DNA of 64,000 bases from DASYXZ01 sp035946625 (GTDB taxonomy: Bacteria > Acidobacteriota > Terriglobia > UBA7540): contig DASYZE010000058.1 of assembly GCA_035946625.1 (NCBI GenBank), positions 124,001 through 188,000 on the forward strand, read 5' to 3'. Positions 42,346 through 51,117 of this stretch are shown one piece after another. How positions within the stretch are numbered: the first letter of the stretch is position 1; every line of letters starts with the position of its first letter. The notes beneath the pieces are model-generated. The model was not told the origin of the DNA. It searched no databases and was given only the letters and a program-made list of their open reading frames with translations. A program made the position numbers and the translations under genes.

Positions 42346-43548
42346 TTATTCTTTTAAGCGTTGTTGCAGCTTTTCGTAAGCCTGCCGATACGCTTGATTC
42401 TCGGGTTTCAGCTGGCAGCCCTTGCGGTACTGCTCCAGCGCGAGTTTAAGGTGCCCCTTTTGCACCAAAGCGGCCCCCAGGTTCATGTGGGCCAAATCGT
42501 TGTTGGAATTGATGCGCAGTGCGTCCCGAAATTGGGCGATGGCAGCATCCACGTTGCCCTGTTTTCTGAGGGCCTCGCCGAGATTGTTATGGGCGTGGCT
42601 GTCGCGGGGATTCAGGCGCAGAGCTTCCCTGAACTCGGGGAGGGCGCCGTCCACGTCGCCCTGTCGATAGAGTGAAAGACCGAGGTCATCGTGTGCCACC
42701 CCGTTGTCGGGATTCAGGCTTAACGCCTTGCGAAACTCGGCCGCCGCCCCTTTACGATCGCCCTTCGTGCCCAGCCCGACGCCCAGGGCGACGTGAGCGC
42801 GGTCGAGGTCGGAATTCAACGCCAGCGCCTGATGAGCGGCGGCGATGGCATCGTCGGCTTTGTTCTCACGGTTTAAGACGATGGACAGCCCCACCCACAA
42901 ATTGGCATTCTTCGGCTCAAGCTGCGTGGCGGCGCGATATTCCTGCTCCGCCTCCGGAAATTGCTGCTTTTTCCCGAACTGCAATCCCCTCATCAAATGC
43001 TGTTGCACTTCGGTTTGAGTCGCTGTGTCGGCCGCTTGGGTCTGGGCACTTTGATTGGCCGCGCTGCCCAGCGAAACTGGCGGAGGCTTGGCCGCCCGCA
43101 AGGCGTCCAGGAGGTCCGATTCGGCTCCCGCACCCTCAAGCGTTTTTAAATAATCATCGGTGGGTTTAAAGTCGATGCCACGTTCGCCCACCAGCATGGC
43201 CACGCGGCTGCTGGGAACGTCCCCGGAAAGCAATTCCAGGATCTGCTGCTGGGAGAGCGCCTTCTTGGTCTCGGTGCCGGCGGGTTTGGGCTGATAGGCA
43301 GCGCGCAGAGTTTGGAGAAACGCATCATTGGCCCCGGCTTTTTTCAGGCTGTTGAGAAAATCTTCGGTGGGCTCAAAATCGATGCCGCGCGCTTCAACCG
43401 CTTTGGCCCCCGCTTCGTCGCCCATCCGATTGTGAACCAGGGCGAGCACTTGATCCATGGTCAGCGGCTTTTCCTGCCCACTGGCCACAGCGCAAAGGCC
43501 GAGCGCCACCCCAATCGCCATCATGGAAACCAGGAATTTTTGTTTCAT
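42346..43548 (-). CDS. Exported TPR-repeat protein
   Basis: A 400-residue protein with a signal peptide (MKQKFLVSMMAIGVALGLCAVASG). The N-terminal region holds two homologous units (MDQVLALVHNRMG to GIDFEPTEDFLNSLKKAGA, and QQILELLSGDVPSS to GIDFKPTDDYLKTLEGAGA). After a spacer come about six tetratricopeptide repeats (for example NADDAIAAAHQALALNSDLDRAHVALG) that form a superhelical binding surface. The partners are unknown. ATG 43548 begins the signal sequence; the open frame to 43575 lacks a site. Confidence 0.8.
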   Translation of the reverse strand: MKQKFLVSMMAIGVALGLCAVASGQEKPLTMDQVLALVHNRMGDEAGAKAVEARGIDFEPTEDFLNSLKKAGANDAFLQTLRAAYQPKPAGTETKKALSQQQILELLSGDVPSSRVAMLVGERGIDFKPTDDYLKTLEGAGAESDLLDALRAAKPPPVSLGSAANQSAQTQAADTATQTEVQQHLMRGLQFGKKQQFPEAEQEYRAATQLEPKNANLWVGLSIVLNRENKADDAIAAAHQALALNSDLDRAHVALGVGLGTKGDRKGAAAEFRKALSLNPDNGVAHDDLGLSLYRQGDVDGALPEFREALRLNPRDSHAHNNLGEALRKQGNVDAAIAQFRDALRINSNNDLAHMNLGAALVQKGHLKLALEQYRKGCQLKPENQAYRQAYEKLQQRLKE

Positions 43549-43844
43549 TTTCAACCTCAGACCAAAACCTTCCATTCCTTAATGGCCCGATGCTACACGC
43601 GCGCGCGCCAAAAGTCGAGCCATCCCAAGCATATCTTCGCTTCGAGCCCTGGCTGGGAGCGCGGGCGGCAACGGTTCGCGACTAATGCAACCAGCTGAAT
43701 GCCTGCGTCTCTCCTGAACTTCGGTTGAAAATCATCGGTATAATCCGCCGGTCTGGATTATGCTCGATAACTACTGCGATGGTGTGCTAACGGCTTGTGC
43801 GCCCATTCTGCCGAGCCCGTAAGGAACTGGAGAGGAGAGATCGA

Positions 43845-45314
43845 GTGAAACGAAGGTCCTTCCTGCTGGCGGCTCCGATGGCGGCGTCGCTCGCATCGTT
43901 GGTGTGGGGTTCGGAATCTGAGCCTGCTCCTTACGGTGCGTTGCCGTCGTCGCGCCAACTACGCTGGCAAGAGCTCGAGACCTGCGGCTTTCTTCACTTC
44001 ACGGTGAATTCTTTCACGGACAAAGAGTGGGGCGACGGTGACGAGGATCCAAAGATTTTCAATCCCACCGATTTCGATCCTGACTCCATCATTTCAGAAC
44101 TGAAGCAGGCGGGGATGAAAGGCGCCATCCTCACCTGCAAGCACCACGATGGGTTCTGCCTGTGGCCGACGAAGACCACCGAGCATTGCATCCGGAACAG
44201 TGGATGGAGAGATGGCAGGGGCGACGTGGTGCGCGAAATCTCCGAGGCCGCACGGCGCCACGGCCTGAGGTTTGGCGTTTATCTCTCACCGTGGGACCGC
44301 AACAATGCGGCTTATGGCAAACCGGAATATATAGCCATCTATCGCGCGCAGTTGACGGAGCTGCTTACCCGGTATGGTCCTGTGTTTGAAGTATGGTTTG
44401 ACGGCGCCAACGGCGGCAGCGGATATTACGGAGGCGCCCGCGAGAAGCGAATCATTGACCGCACCACGTATTATGACTGGCCCCAGACGTGGGCGCTGGT
44501 GCGTCGCTTGCAGCCCGACGCGGTAATGTTCAGCGACGTGGGCCCGGACGTGCGCTGGGTGGGAAACGAAAACGGTATCGCGGGCGAGACTTGTTGGGAG
44601 ACCTACAATCCGGTTGGAGAACACGGCGGGCCCGCCGCCCCGGGTGATATTGACGCCAAGTTGTCCGTGGTCGGAACCCGCCATGGGAAGCTGTGGCTTC
44701 CGCCGGAGTGCGACGTGTCCATCCGGCCGGGATGGTTCTGGCACGAAAACGAAAACAACAAAGTAAAATCCGGCCGTGAACTTTGGGACCTTTATTTCAA
44801 ATCAGTGGGACGCGGCGCCAATCTTTTGCTCAATGTTCCACCCGACCGGCGCGGCCGGTTAAACGAAGCCGACGTCGCATCGTTGCGCGAATTTGGCGAG
44901 CTGCGGCGTGCGACACTGGCGAAGAATCTGGCCGCCGAGGCCCGGCTGACCGCCTCAAACGTCCGGGGAAATAGTCGGAGGTTCGCAGCTCGAAACCTGC
45001 TGGATGGTGAATCTGCCACCTATTGGGCGACGGATGATTCGGTGACCACTCCGCAGTTGACCCTCGAATTCCGCCAGCCCATAACATTCAGCGTGATCCG
45101 AGTGCGCGAGTGCATTCGCCTGGGACAACGCATCGCGTCTTTTGAGATTGATGCCCGGCAGGGCGCGGCATGGCGCAGCGTCGCCGCGGCCACCAGCGTT
45201 GGGAATTGCCGGTTGATTCGCCTCAGCAAGCCGGTGACCACCAAAGAGCTTAGGCTGCGAATCACTCGTTCGCCGGTTTGTCCAGTGCTCTCGGACTTCG
45301 GTCTGTTTGCGTAG
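43845..45314 (+). CDS. Exported GH29 alpha-L-fucosidase with C-terminal F5/8-type domain
   Basis: A family 29 fucosidase of about 489 residues. The N-terminus is a Tat-like signal (VKRRSFLLAAPMAASLASL). The catalytic barrel has KHHDGFCLWPTKTT, YLSPWDRNN, and the nucleophile Asp in FEVWFDGANGG, all standard for GH29. The C-terminal 130 residues (LAAEARLTASNVRGNS onward) form a galactose-binding-like F5/8 domain. The start is GTG 43845 with GGAGA upstream; GTG 43797 is also in frame but lacks a site. It hydrolyses terminal alpha-L-fucose from polysaccharide outside the cytoplasm. Confidence 0.87.
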   Translation: MKRRSFLLAAPMAASLASLVWGSESEPAPYGALPSSRQLRWQELETCGFLHFTVNSFTDKEWGDGDEDPKIFNPTDFDPDSIISELKQAGMKGAILTCKHHDGFCLWPTKTTEHCIRNSGWRDGRGDVVREISEAARRHGLRFGVYLSPWDRNNAAYGKPEYIAIYRAQLTELLTRYGPVFEVWFDGANGGSGYYGGAREKRIIDRTTYYDWPQTWALVRRLQPDAVMFSDVGPDVRWVGNENGIAGETCWETYNPVGEHGGPAAPGDIDAKLSVVGTRHGKLWLPPECDVSIRPGWFWHENENNKVKSGRELWDLYFKSVGRGANLLLNVPPDRRGRLNEADVASLREFGELRRATLAKNLAAEARLTASNVRGNSRRFAARNLLDGESATYWATDDSVTTPQLTLEFRQPITFSVIRVRECIRLGQRIASFEIDARQGAAWRSVAAATSVGNCRLIRLSKPVTTKELRLRITRSPVCPVLSDFGLFA

Positions 45315-45338
45315 GGGGACGGCTTGCCGTCCCCTTTT
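45315..45338 (+). terminator. Terminator of the fucosidase gene
   Basis: GGGGACGGC-TT-GCCGTCCCC followed by TTTT starts at the stop codon end. The stem is a perfect 9-bp GC palindrome. Confidence 0.8.
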
Positions 45339-45349
45339 GCGTGGGAGTG

Positions 45350-45375
45350 AAAAAAGGGTAGGGCAAGCCTTACCC
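45350..45375 (-). terminator. Terminator of the GIDE-LemA operon
   Basis: Read on the minus strand, GGGTAAGGC-TT-GCCCTACCC with one mismatch ends in six Ts, 11-36 nt past the last LemA stop. Confidence 0.65.
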
Positions 45376-45385
45376 CTGCGGACGG

Positions 45386-45961
45386 CTAAGTAAATTTCAC
45401 CTGAACGTCTTCGCGGTCGGCCTCCGTGACCTGGAAAAGCGCGTGCGGTTGGAGTCCCATAAAGCCCGCCACAAAATTGGCGGGAATCTGTGCGATGCGG
45501 ATGTTGTAATCGTTCACGTCCGTGTTGTAGGTGGTGCGCTGCCCGGCAATCTTGTTTTCAAGCTCGGTAATGCGGCCCTGGAGTTGCATGAAATTGGTAT
45601 TGGCTTTCAGGTCGGGATAACTTTCGGCCACCGCAAACAACGTTTTAAGCGCCCCGGTCACCATATTGTCCGCCTGTGCTTTTTCGCCCGGAGTGGTGGC
45701 GCGCCCGTAGGCGTTGCGCGCCTCCACCACCGCTTGCAAGGTTTTCTGCTCGTACTGCATGTACCCCTTGCAAGTCTCGATGAGTTTGGGCAGCTCGTCG
45801 TGGCGCTGCTTCAGGATCACGTCAATGTTCGAGAACGACCGGTCAATGTCGTTCTTCAGCGTGACCAGATTGTTGTAGATCCCCACCAGGTACATGACAA
45901 CCACAATCAGGACGATCACGATGATCGCAAGTATCGCTAGTAATCCCAGTCCGAGTAACAT
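45386..45961 (-). CDS. LemA-family protein, copy 1
   Basis: A 191-residue membrane protein with an N-terminal transmembrane helix (LGLLAILAIIVIVLIVVVMYLVG) and a long alpha-helical cytoplasmic-type domain. The family signature is plain: IYNNLVTLKNDIDRSFSNIDVILKQRHDELPKLIETCKGYM, then DNMVTGALKTLFAVAESYPDLKAN. ATG 45961 has GGAGG five bases upstream. It follows a second LemA gene and two GIDE-domain genes, forming one operon. Function of LemA proteins is poorly known; a link to membrane protein folding or signalling is only suggested. Confidence 0.88.
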   Translation of the reverse strand: MLLGLGLLAILAIIVIVLIVVVMYLVGIYNNLVTLKNDIDRSFSNIDVILKQRHDELPKLIETCKGYMQYEQKTLQAVVEARNAYGRATTPGEKAQADNMVTGALKTLFAVAESYPDLKANTNFMQLQGRITELENKIAGQRTTYNTDVNDYNIRIAQIPANFVAGFMGLQPHALFQVTEADREDVQVKFT

Positions 45962-45973
45962 GGTGTCCTCCAC

Positions 45974-46120
45974 TTAAAACAGTAGACAGTAAACTGTAGA
46001 CAGTAGACAGGGAAAAAAGCGTCGGCGGCTTTACACCGCCCACTTAATATTTCAGGCTCCCTGCTTCCGCCCACATCCTTATGTTCCCTGTCTACCGTCT
46101 GCTGTCTACAGTCTACTTCC
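45974..46120. repeat. 7-bp-period tandem repeats between LemA genes
   Basis: AGTAGACAGTAAACTGTAGACAGTAGACAG at about 45977-46010 and CTGTCTACCGTCTGCTGTCTACAGTC at about 46086-46113 are tandem heptamers (GTCTACT-like) in opposite orientation, flanking a GGCGG-CTTTACA-CCGCC hairpin. The same heptamer runs at 49552-49574. Confidence 0.75.
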
Positions 46121-46687
46121 CTAAGTCATCTTCACTTCCACGTCCTGGCGATCTTCGTCCGTGACCTTGAACATGTCTTTGTGCTTCAGGCCCATCATGC
46201 CGGCCACGAAAACGTCCGGCAATTGCTGGATGCGGATGTTGTAAGTATTCACATCGTCGTTAAAAAACTCACGGCGGTCGGCGATTTTTTCCTCCAACTC
46301 CGAGATGCGGTTCTGGAGCTGCATGAAATTGTTATTGGCCTTCAAGTCCGGGTATTTTTCCGACACGGCGAACAATGACTTTAGAGCGCCGGTAATCAAA
46401 TTATCGGCCTGCGCTTTCTGGGGAAGGGTGGTGGCGCTGGAGTAAGCGTTGCGCGCCTCCACCACTTTTTTGAAAGTCTCCTGCTCGTATTGCATGTAGC
46501 CCTTGCAGGTTTCGATAAGTTTGGGCAGTTCGTCATGCCGCTGCTTGAGCAAGACGTCAATGTTGGACCAGGCTTTATCAATGTCGTTGCGCAAACGCAC
46601 CAGGCTGTTGTAAATAGTCAGCAGGTAGACAAAAACGCCCACCACCACCAGAAAAATTACCAGGCCGACCAGAATGACTATACCCAT
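46121..46687 (-). CDS. LemA-family protein, copy 2
   Basis: A 188-residue LemA protein with an N-terminal transmembrane helix (GIVILVGLVIFLVVVGVFVYLLTIY) and the same helical core (NDIDKAWSNIDVLLKQRHDELPKLIETCKGYM, LITGALKSLFAVSEKYPDLKAN). It is about two thirds identical by eye to the neighbouring copy, so the pair arose by tandem duplication. It starts at ATG 46687 directly after the GIDE genes on the same strand. Confidence 0.88.
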   Translation of the reverse strand: MGIVILVGLVIFLVVVGVFVYLLTIYNSLVRLRNDIDKAWSNIDVLLKQRHDELPKLIETCKGYMQYEQETFKKVVEARNAYSSATTLPQKAQADNLITGALKSLFAVSEKYPDLKANNNFMQLQNRISELEEKIADRREFFNDDVNTYNIRIQQLPDVFVAGMMGLKHKDMFKVTDEDRQDVEVKMT

Positions 46688-46826
46688 GCCCAGATTCCTC
46701 CCGGATGTCCTGAATCATCGAGATTCAAACTTAAAACAATTGATACTCGAAATGTCCACGCCTTGATAGCCCCGATGCTACACTCGCGCGGGCCAAAAGT
46801 CGAGCAAGGTTGCCAACTTTAATGGG

Positions 46827-47954
46827 CTAGAACAGCCAGCCGTACTTGGCCAGGAAAATCGCCAGGCAGGCGACGGCCAGCGCGGCGCCTCCGAAAACAT
46901 AGCCCGCGGCGCGCCAGCGCAGTTTGCTCTCGATTCCTTTTTCGGTGCGAAACGAAATCAGGAAGGTCGGCTCGTTGGTCCCTTTCATCAGCATATTGCG
47001 ATCGTGCTCGCCCTGCGCCTGGGGATTCTCCGCGCAGGTGGCCGTCACGTCGTAAGAATGATCGGGCACGATGCAGTACTCGGTAAAGCGGTAGCGTCCC
47101 GAAGCGGGCGAAATCATGCTGTCGAGCGCCGGTGGCGAGCCTTGCGCGGCGCTCATAAATTGATCGAATTGCTGTGCGTGTTCAGGATGGTGCTCGGCAT
47201 CCATCACTTGGTGAGCGTGCTCCATAAATTCGGGGCTGCCGGGCGGGTATTTCATGGCTTCGAGCGCCGCCAGCCGCACCTTTTCTTTCTGCGGATCGCT
47301 TTGCGGCCCCATTTCCCGAAACCGGCGTTCCATCATGGGCATTTGGATGGCCATCATCTTCTTCATGAAGTCCGGGCTGAGGGCGGGCTGCTGAAATGCA
47401 TCGGCCAGTTTCGCCCGCATCTCTTCCTTGTGGGGGTCGCTTAAGTGACCGACCGAGGCCAACCCCTTACCCACAAAAGAAAAAACCCGGGCGACCTGCA
47501 CCTTGCTGACGTAGCGCCGCAGCTCATCTTCCGTGGCGCCGGCGGTCATCATCTTGCCCGTCTCGCACTGGCACGATTTTTCCAAATCGTATTCCGCGCC
47601 ATGGGCGTCCACCAGAACTTTACCCGAGCCGTCATCCAGGTAAAACTTGGAGCCGTCGATATCCGTTTTGTAGGCCCGCCAGCTCGAACCCTTGCCGTGG
47701 TGTTCCCAACGCTCGATATCGACTTTATAGAAAAAGCAGGGCGTGTGGCTGATCGGGCTGGGAATGGGTTGCTCACCCGTAGCCTTGCCATGCACGTGTA
47801 CCAGGCCCATGGGAATGCTGCGAATGGGAATTTCGGGCGTGTCTTCCAGAACGCGATACTCGCGGTAAATCTTAAAACCTTTGAAGAACATCCAGAGGCC
47901 GGCTATGAAGCCGACAGCGTCCCAGAATTCAAACGATCCAGGTTGGGTCGACAT
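46827..47954 (-). CDS. GIDE-domain membrane protein, copy 2
   Basis: A 375-residue protein related to the GIDE domain, named from the mitochondrial E3 ligase MUL1/GIDE but found in bacteria without a RING domain. Visible are the N-terminal membrane segment (FWDAVGFIAGLWMFFKGFKIYREYRVLE), the conserved DTPEIPIRSIPMGLVHVHGKA, CFFYKVDIERW, and a C-terminal helix (AAGYVFGGAALAVACLAIFLA). Between them sits a long soluble insert rich in Met and Gln. ATG 47954 begins the conserved part. It is a paralogue of the gene just upstream, 40 nt away. Confidence 0.78.
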   Translation of the reverse strand: MSTQPGSFEFWDAVGFIAGLWMFFKGFKIYREYRVLEDTPEIPIRSIPMGLVHVHGKATGEQPIPSPISHTPCFFYKVDIERWEHHGKGSSWRAYKTDIDGSKFYLDDGSGKVLVDAHGAEYDLEKSCQCETGKMMTAGATEDELRRYVSKVQVARVFSFVGKGLASVGHLSDPHKEEMRAKLADAFQQPALSPDFMKKMMAIQMPMMERRFREMGPQSDPQKEKVRLAALEAMKYPPGSPEFMEHAHQVMDAEHHPEHAQQFDQFMSAAQGSPPALDSMISPASGRYRFTEYCIVPDHSYDVTATCAENPQAQGEHDRNMLMKGTNEPTFLISFRTEKGIESKLRWRAAGYVFGGAALAVACLAIFLAKYGWLF

Positions 47955-47994
47955 GGAGTAAAAGATACCCCCTGAGATTGAGTTGAGGCCGCGA

Positions 47995-48876
47995 TCAGGA
48001 CCAGGCAAAGTCGAGCAGCAGGGCGCCCAAACAAGCCACACTCAGTGCGCCCCCGCCAAAAACGTGCCACATGGCCCGCCTGCGCATGTTCTTTTCAATA
48101 TTCTTTTCGGTCTGCCAGGAAATTAGGAACGTGGGCTCGTTCGAGCCTTTCATAATCATATTGCGGTCGTGCTCGTCTTTGGCTTCCGGGTTTTCAACGC
48201 AAGTCCCGGTGACGTCGTACCAGTGGTCCTGGAGAATGCAGTACTCGGCGAACCGGAAATCGCCCCGGCTTCCCCCGCTCCAATTCCGGTTCGAACCGCG
48301 GAATAAAGATGAGAGAGAAACCGAGGCCAGGGCGCCGGAAACGGACGAGGACCCGCGCCCGACCGATTGGGCATAACTGAAAAGCGCGGCATCATCCGCT
48401 CCCGGCCCCAGAGTCAGGGCGGGGTTTTTGGCCGTTGCGGAGATGGTCCGGGAACCAAGTCCGAAACCGCCTCCGGTTTTGCGCTTGCACGTTTGCAGCA
48501 AGTCGTATTCAGCGTTGTAAGGATCGATCTCCACTCTGCCCGTGGCGTCTTCCAGATAGAACCGCACTCCCTGCAGGTCGGTAGCGTACTTACACCACCC
48601 GCCATTGCCCTTGGAATCCACACGATACTGTTCGATGTCCACTTTGTAGAAAAAGCAGGGCGTCTGAGTAACCGGGCTGGTGACGAGTTGGTCGCCGAGC
48701 GCCTTGCCATGAACATGCGCGAGGCCCATGGGGATGCTGCGAATGGGAATCTCCGGAGTGTCTTCCAGGAGGCGGTATTCGCGGTAAATTTTGAAGCCGC
48801 GGAAGAATGAGAACAGGCCGAACCCGAACCCCAGCGACATGTAGAGTTCAAAATTTCCGTCGTCTGACATCATCAT
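47995..48876 (-). CDS. GIDE-domain membrane protein, copy 1
   Basis: A 293-residue protein with the same layout as its neighbour: N-terminal helix (LYMSLGFGFGLFSFFRGFKIYREYRLLE), DTPEIPIRSIPMGLAHVHGKALGDQ, CFFYKVDIEQY, and a C-terminal transmembrane segment (WHVFGGGALSVACLGALLL). The N-terminal and C-terminal parts match copy 2 closely, while the middle differs and is shorter. Three adjacent Met codons (48876, 48873, 48870) are possible starts. It is the first gene of the GIDE-GIDE-LemA-LemA operon. Confidence 0.78.
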   Translation of the reverse strand: MMMSDDGNFELYMSLGFGFGLFSFFRGFKIYREYRLLEDTPEIPIRSIPMGLAHVHGKALGDQLVTSPVTQTPCFFYKVDIEQYRVDSKGNGGWCKYATDLQGVRFYLEDATGRVEIDPYNAEYDLLQTCKRKTGGGFGLGSRTISATAKNPALTLGPGADDAALFSYAQSVGRGSSSVSGALASVSLSSLFRGSNRNWSGGSRGDFRFAEYCILQDHWYDVTGTCVENPEAKDEHDRNMIMKGSNEPTFLISWQTEKNIEKNMRRRAMWHVFGGGALSVACLGALLLDFAWS

Positions 48877-49058
48877 GGGATTTCTCGTTGCTCATGCTAA
48901 TGGAGGAGGGGCGGAAAGTCCAGCCTCGCTGGGGCGAGCGGGGCGAGCCTCACTGGGCAAGGGCGGCCCGCAACCACCTATCCAACCAGGCCGCGCCGCA
49001 GTTATGATAGGGCGGACCGCGGCGCGGCTTGGCATCCCCTCGTGGTCCACAGAGCCGC

Positions 49059-49475
49059 ATGGAATCTTTTCGAATTCTCGAGCATACGGCGGATGTCGGG
49101 TTTGAAGCCTTCGGCGAAACACGTGAAGAAGTGTTTGCCCATGCCGGGCAAGCGCTGCAAAGTCTGATCGTCGATCTCAATTCGATTGTGCCGCGCGAAG
49201 AAATAGAAATCCAGGTGACGGGCGCTGACGCAGGCAGTCTGCTGGTCAATTGGCTGAGCGAAATCCTTTACCGAATTGACGCCGAGGGCCGGTTATTTCA
49301 CGATTTTCGCGTGACCTCAATCACTGACCGGTCGCTCAGCGCCGTCTCGCGCGGCGAGCCCTTTGACCGCGCCCGGCACCAGATGAATCTGCAGGTCAAG
49401 GCCATCACCTATCACCAACTCGCACTGGTCGAGACACCCAATGGCTGGCGCGCTCAAGTGTATGTGGATATTTAG
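49059..49475 (+). CDS. Archease, RtcB cofactor
   Basis: A 138-residue archease: ESFRILEHTADVGFEAFGET near the start, with the conserved acidic metal site, VNWLSEILYRIDAEGRLF in the middle and AITYHQLALVE at the end. Archease helps the RNA ligase RtcB to turn over by speeding guanylation. An rtcB gene lies 5 kb downstream on the same strand. ATG 49059 begins the conserved part. The end overlaps the MBL-fold reading frame. Confidence 0.88.
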   Translation: MESFRILEHTADVGFEAFGETREEVFAHAGQALQSLIVDLNSIVPREEIEIQVTGADAGSLLVNWLSEILYRIDAEGRLFHDFRVTSITDRSLSAVSRGEPFDRARHQMNLQVKAITYHQLALVETPNGWRAQVYVDI

Positions 49476-50415
49476 GAAGAACGTCCGTGGTCCGGAGTCC
49501 GGCGTCCGACGCTTGTGGCATATTGCCCACGATCGCGCCGCCTCCCGTCTACTGTCTACTGTCTACAGTCTACTCATCGCCTTCTCCTTTCTGCATTCGG
49601 CCATACTGTTCTCTGCCATCCCGGGCCGCTATGAACTGAAAGAAATCAGACCCCACGTTTTCGTCTGGATCCCGGAGGACTTAATCTACCTGGTGGGCGA
49701 CCCGAAGTTTGACCGCGCCGGCACGGCTGCGTTCATCATCACGCGCGAAGGCGTGCTGGTGGTGGACACCACCAACAACCCCTTTAACGCCCGGGAGCTG
49801 CTTTACGAAATCCGTGAGCGCACGGACTTACCGGTGAAATACGTGATCGATACGGACGCGCGCGGCGATCATATGTTGGGCAACGAAGTGTTTGTGGACC
49901 AGGGGGCTACCATCATTTCCACTTCGGTGGCCAGGATTCAAATGAGCCAGTATCAACAGGATCTGGCGCGCCGGATGATGGTTGACGAACGTTTGCAGGC
50001 GCGCATGCGCGGCATTCACATCACCCTGCCCAACCAGACGTTTGACGGTGCCCTGTCCCTGCAACTGGGCGGAGAAGAATTCCGTCTGCTCGATTTGGGC
50101 AATGGCGCGTCGGCAGGAGACGCCGCCGTCTACATGCCCCGGGAGAAGGTGTTGTTTCTCGGCGACCTTTATGAAAACGGCGTCATCCCCCGCCGTGGCA
50201 TGTCGGACGTGCCCGCCTGGTTAAAGATTTTAGGGCAAGTGGAGAGCATGGATGTGTTATCGTACGTGCCCGGAGGAGGCCCGCCAGGTGATAAAAACGA
50301 TTTCGAGGAATTTCGCCAGTTTCTCGAATGGGTCGCGGGAATGCTTGACCCTTCCCATCTGCTCGAATCTCCGCCGTCTCCCGGCCGACTGGCCAGGATG
50401 ACGGTAGCCCAATAA
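49459..50415 (+). CDS. MBL-fold protein lacking most metal ligands, repeat-derived N-terminus
   Basis: A 318-residue metallo-beta-lactamase-fold protein. Where active members have HxHxDH this one has DARGDH (49855-49872), so both histidines are gone. The GHT-type third His is Ala (GNGASAGD, about 50098), and the PGHGP His is Gly (PGGGPPGD, about 50270); the bridging Asp in FLGDLYENG remains. The N-terminal 50 residues include codons from 7-bp repeats (GTCCGGA, GTCTACT), followed by a signal-like segment (LLIAFSFLHSAILFSAIPG). The start at 49459, inside archease, is uncertain. It is likely an inactive or changed enzyme. Confidence 0.75.
   Translation, partial: CMWIFRKNVRGPESGVRRLWHIAHDRAASRLLSTVYSLLIAFSFLHSAILFSAIPGRYELKEIRPHVFVWIPEDLIYLVGDPKFDRAGTAAFIITREGVLVVDTTNNPFNARELLYEIRERTDLPVKYVIDTDARGDHMLGNEVFVDQGATIISTSVARIQMSQYQQDLARRMMVDERLQARMRGIHITLPNQTFDGALSLQLGGEEFRLLDLGNGASAGDAAVYMPREKVLFLGDLYENGVIPRRGMSDVPAWLKILGQVESMDVLSYVPGGGPPGDKNDFEEFRQFLEWVAGMLDPSHLLESPPSPGRLARMTVAQ
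49488..49575 (+). repeat. 7-bp tandem repeats inside the MBL-fold coding frame
   Basis: GTCCGGA-GTCCGGC-GTCCGAC at about 49489-49509 and GTCTACT-GTCTACT-GTCTACA-GTCTACT at about 49548-49575 are exact-period heptamers. The second also occurs, in both orientations, at 45.98-46.11 kb. Confidence 0.75.
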
Positions 50416-50424
50416 GGAGGCCAT

Positions 50425-50850
50425 ATGGAAATTTCACGCCGGGATTTATGCCTGCTTTTTCCCGCCCTTGTGGCTGCGCCGGCCTTGGCCGCCGAGGATG
50501 AATTTTTGCCCTCCAAAGCCTACCCGTTTGACGACCTGCCCGTCCACGCCAGCGGCGAAAACAAATCCCGCCCCATCATGGCCGGCATGACCCACACCGG
50601 CTTCCTGGTGGAGCTTCACGAAACCGATCTCGCTCCCGGCGGCGCGCCTCACCCTCCCCACCACCACGATCACGAGGAAACATTCCTGGTGCGCGAAGGA
50701 ATGATTGAAGTCACCATCGAGGGCAAAGCCAATCGAGTCGGCCCCGGCTCCGCGGTCTACGTGGCTTCCAACCAGGTGCACGGCGTCCACAACCCCGGCC
50801 CCGGCCACGCGCAGTATTTTGTTTTCGCTTTGGGGACGGGAAAGGGATAA
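50425..50850 (+). CDS. Exported cupin-domain protein
   Basis: A 141-residue protein with a twin-arginine-type signal (MEISRRDLCLLFPALVAAPALA), then a single cupin domain. The metal-binding His cluster is HPPHHHDHEETFLVREGMIEV, with a last His in NQVHGVHNPG. AGGAGG lies four bases upstream of ATG 50425, one of the best sites in the window. It follows the MBL-fold gene by 9 nt and is likely co-transcribed. The substrate is unknown. Confidence 0.8.
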   Translation: MEISRRDLCLLFPALVAAPALAAEDEFLPSKAYPFDDLPVHASGENKSRPIMAGMTHTGFLVELHETDLAPGGAPHPPHHHDHEETFLVREGMIEVTIEGKANRVGPGSAVYVASNQVHGVHNPGPGHAQYFVFALGTGKG

Positions 50851-51117
50851 GCGTCGCGTTGCGATTTCAAAAGAGCTCGAACCGAGGCAAGCATCGAGCT
50901 GGGCCCCCCAATTCCTTCCAAGTGGGTGACCCTACAGGAGACGGGTGGTGCTGCTTCCGTCCCCCGGTTTGGCACGAATCGATCGCCTCCGGTGGGTTTG
51001 AGCCCCATGGGGCGGATTCCATGGCGGTCCGCGCCGAGAGCTGGCGCCGGGTCAAGGGGAAGTGCACCCTGGCAATTAAAACGAACGAAATTGCCACAAC
51101 GGCTTCACCGCAAATCA
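50851..51117. other. Intergenic region, no feature
   Basis: 267 nt with no recognisable gene, repeat or RNA. Short open frames exist but lack start sites and family resemblance. Confidence 0.4.

Noticed and set aside
45974..46120. CRISPR-like repeat array
   Set aside because: The units are 7-bp tandem repeats without spacers; no cas genes in the window.
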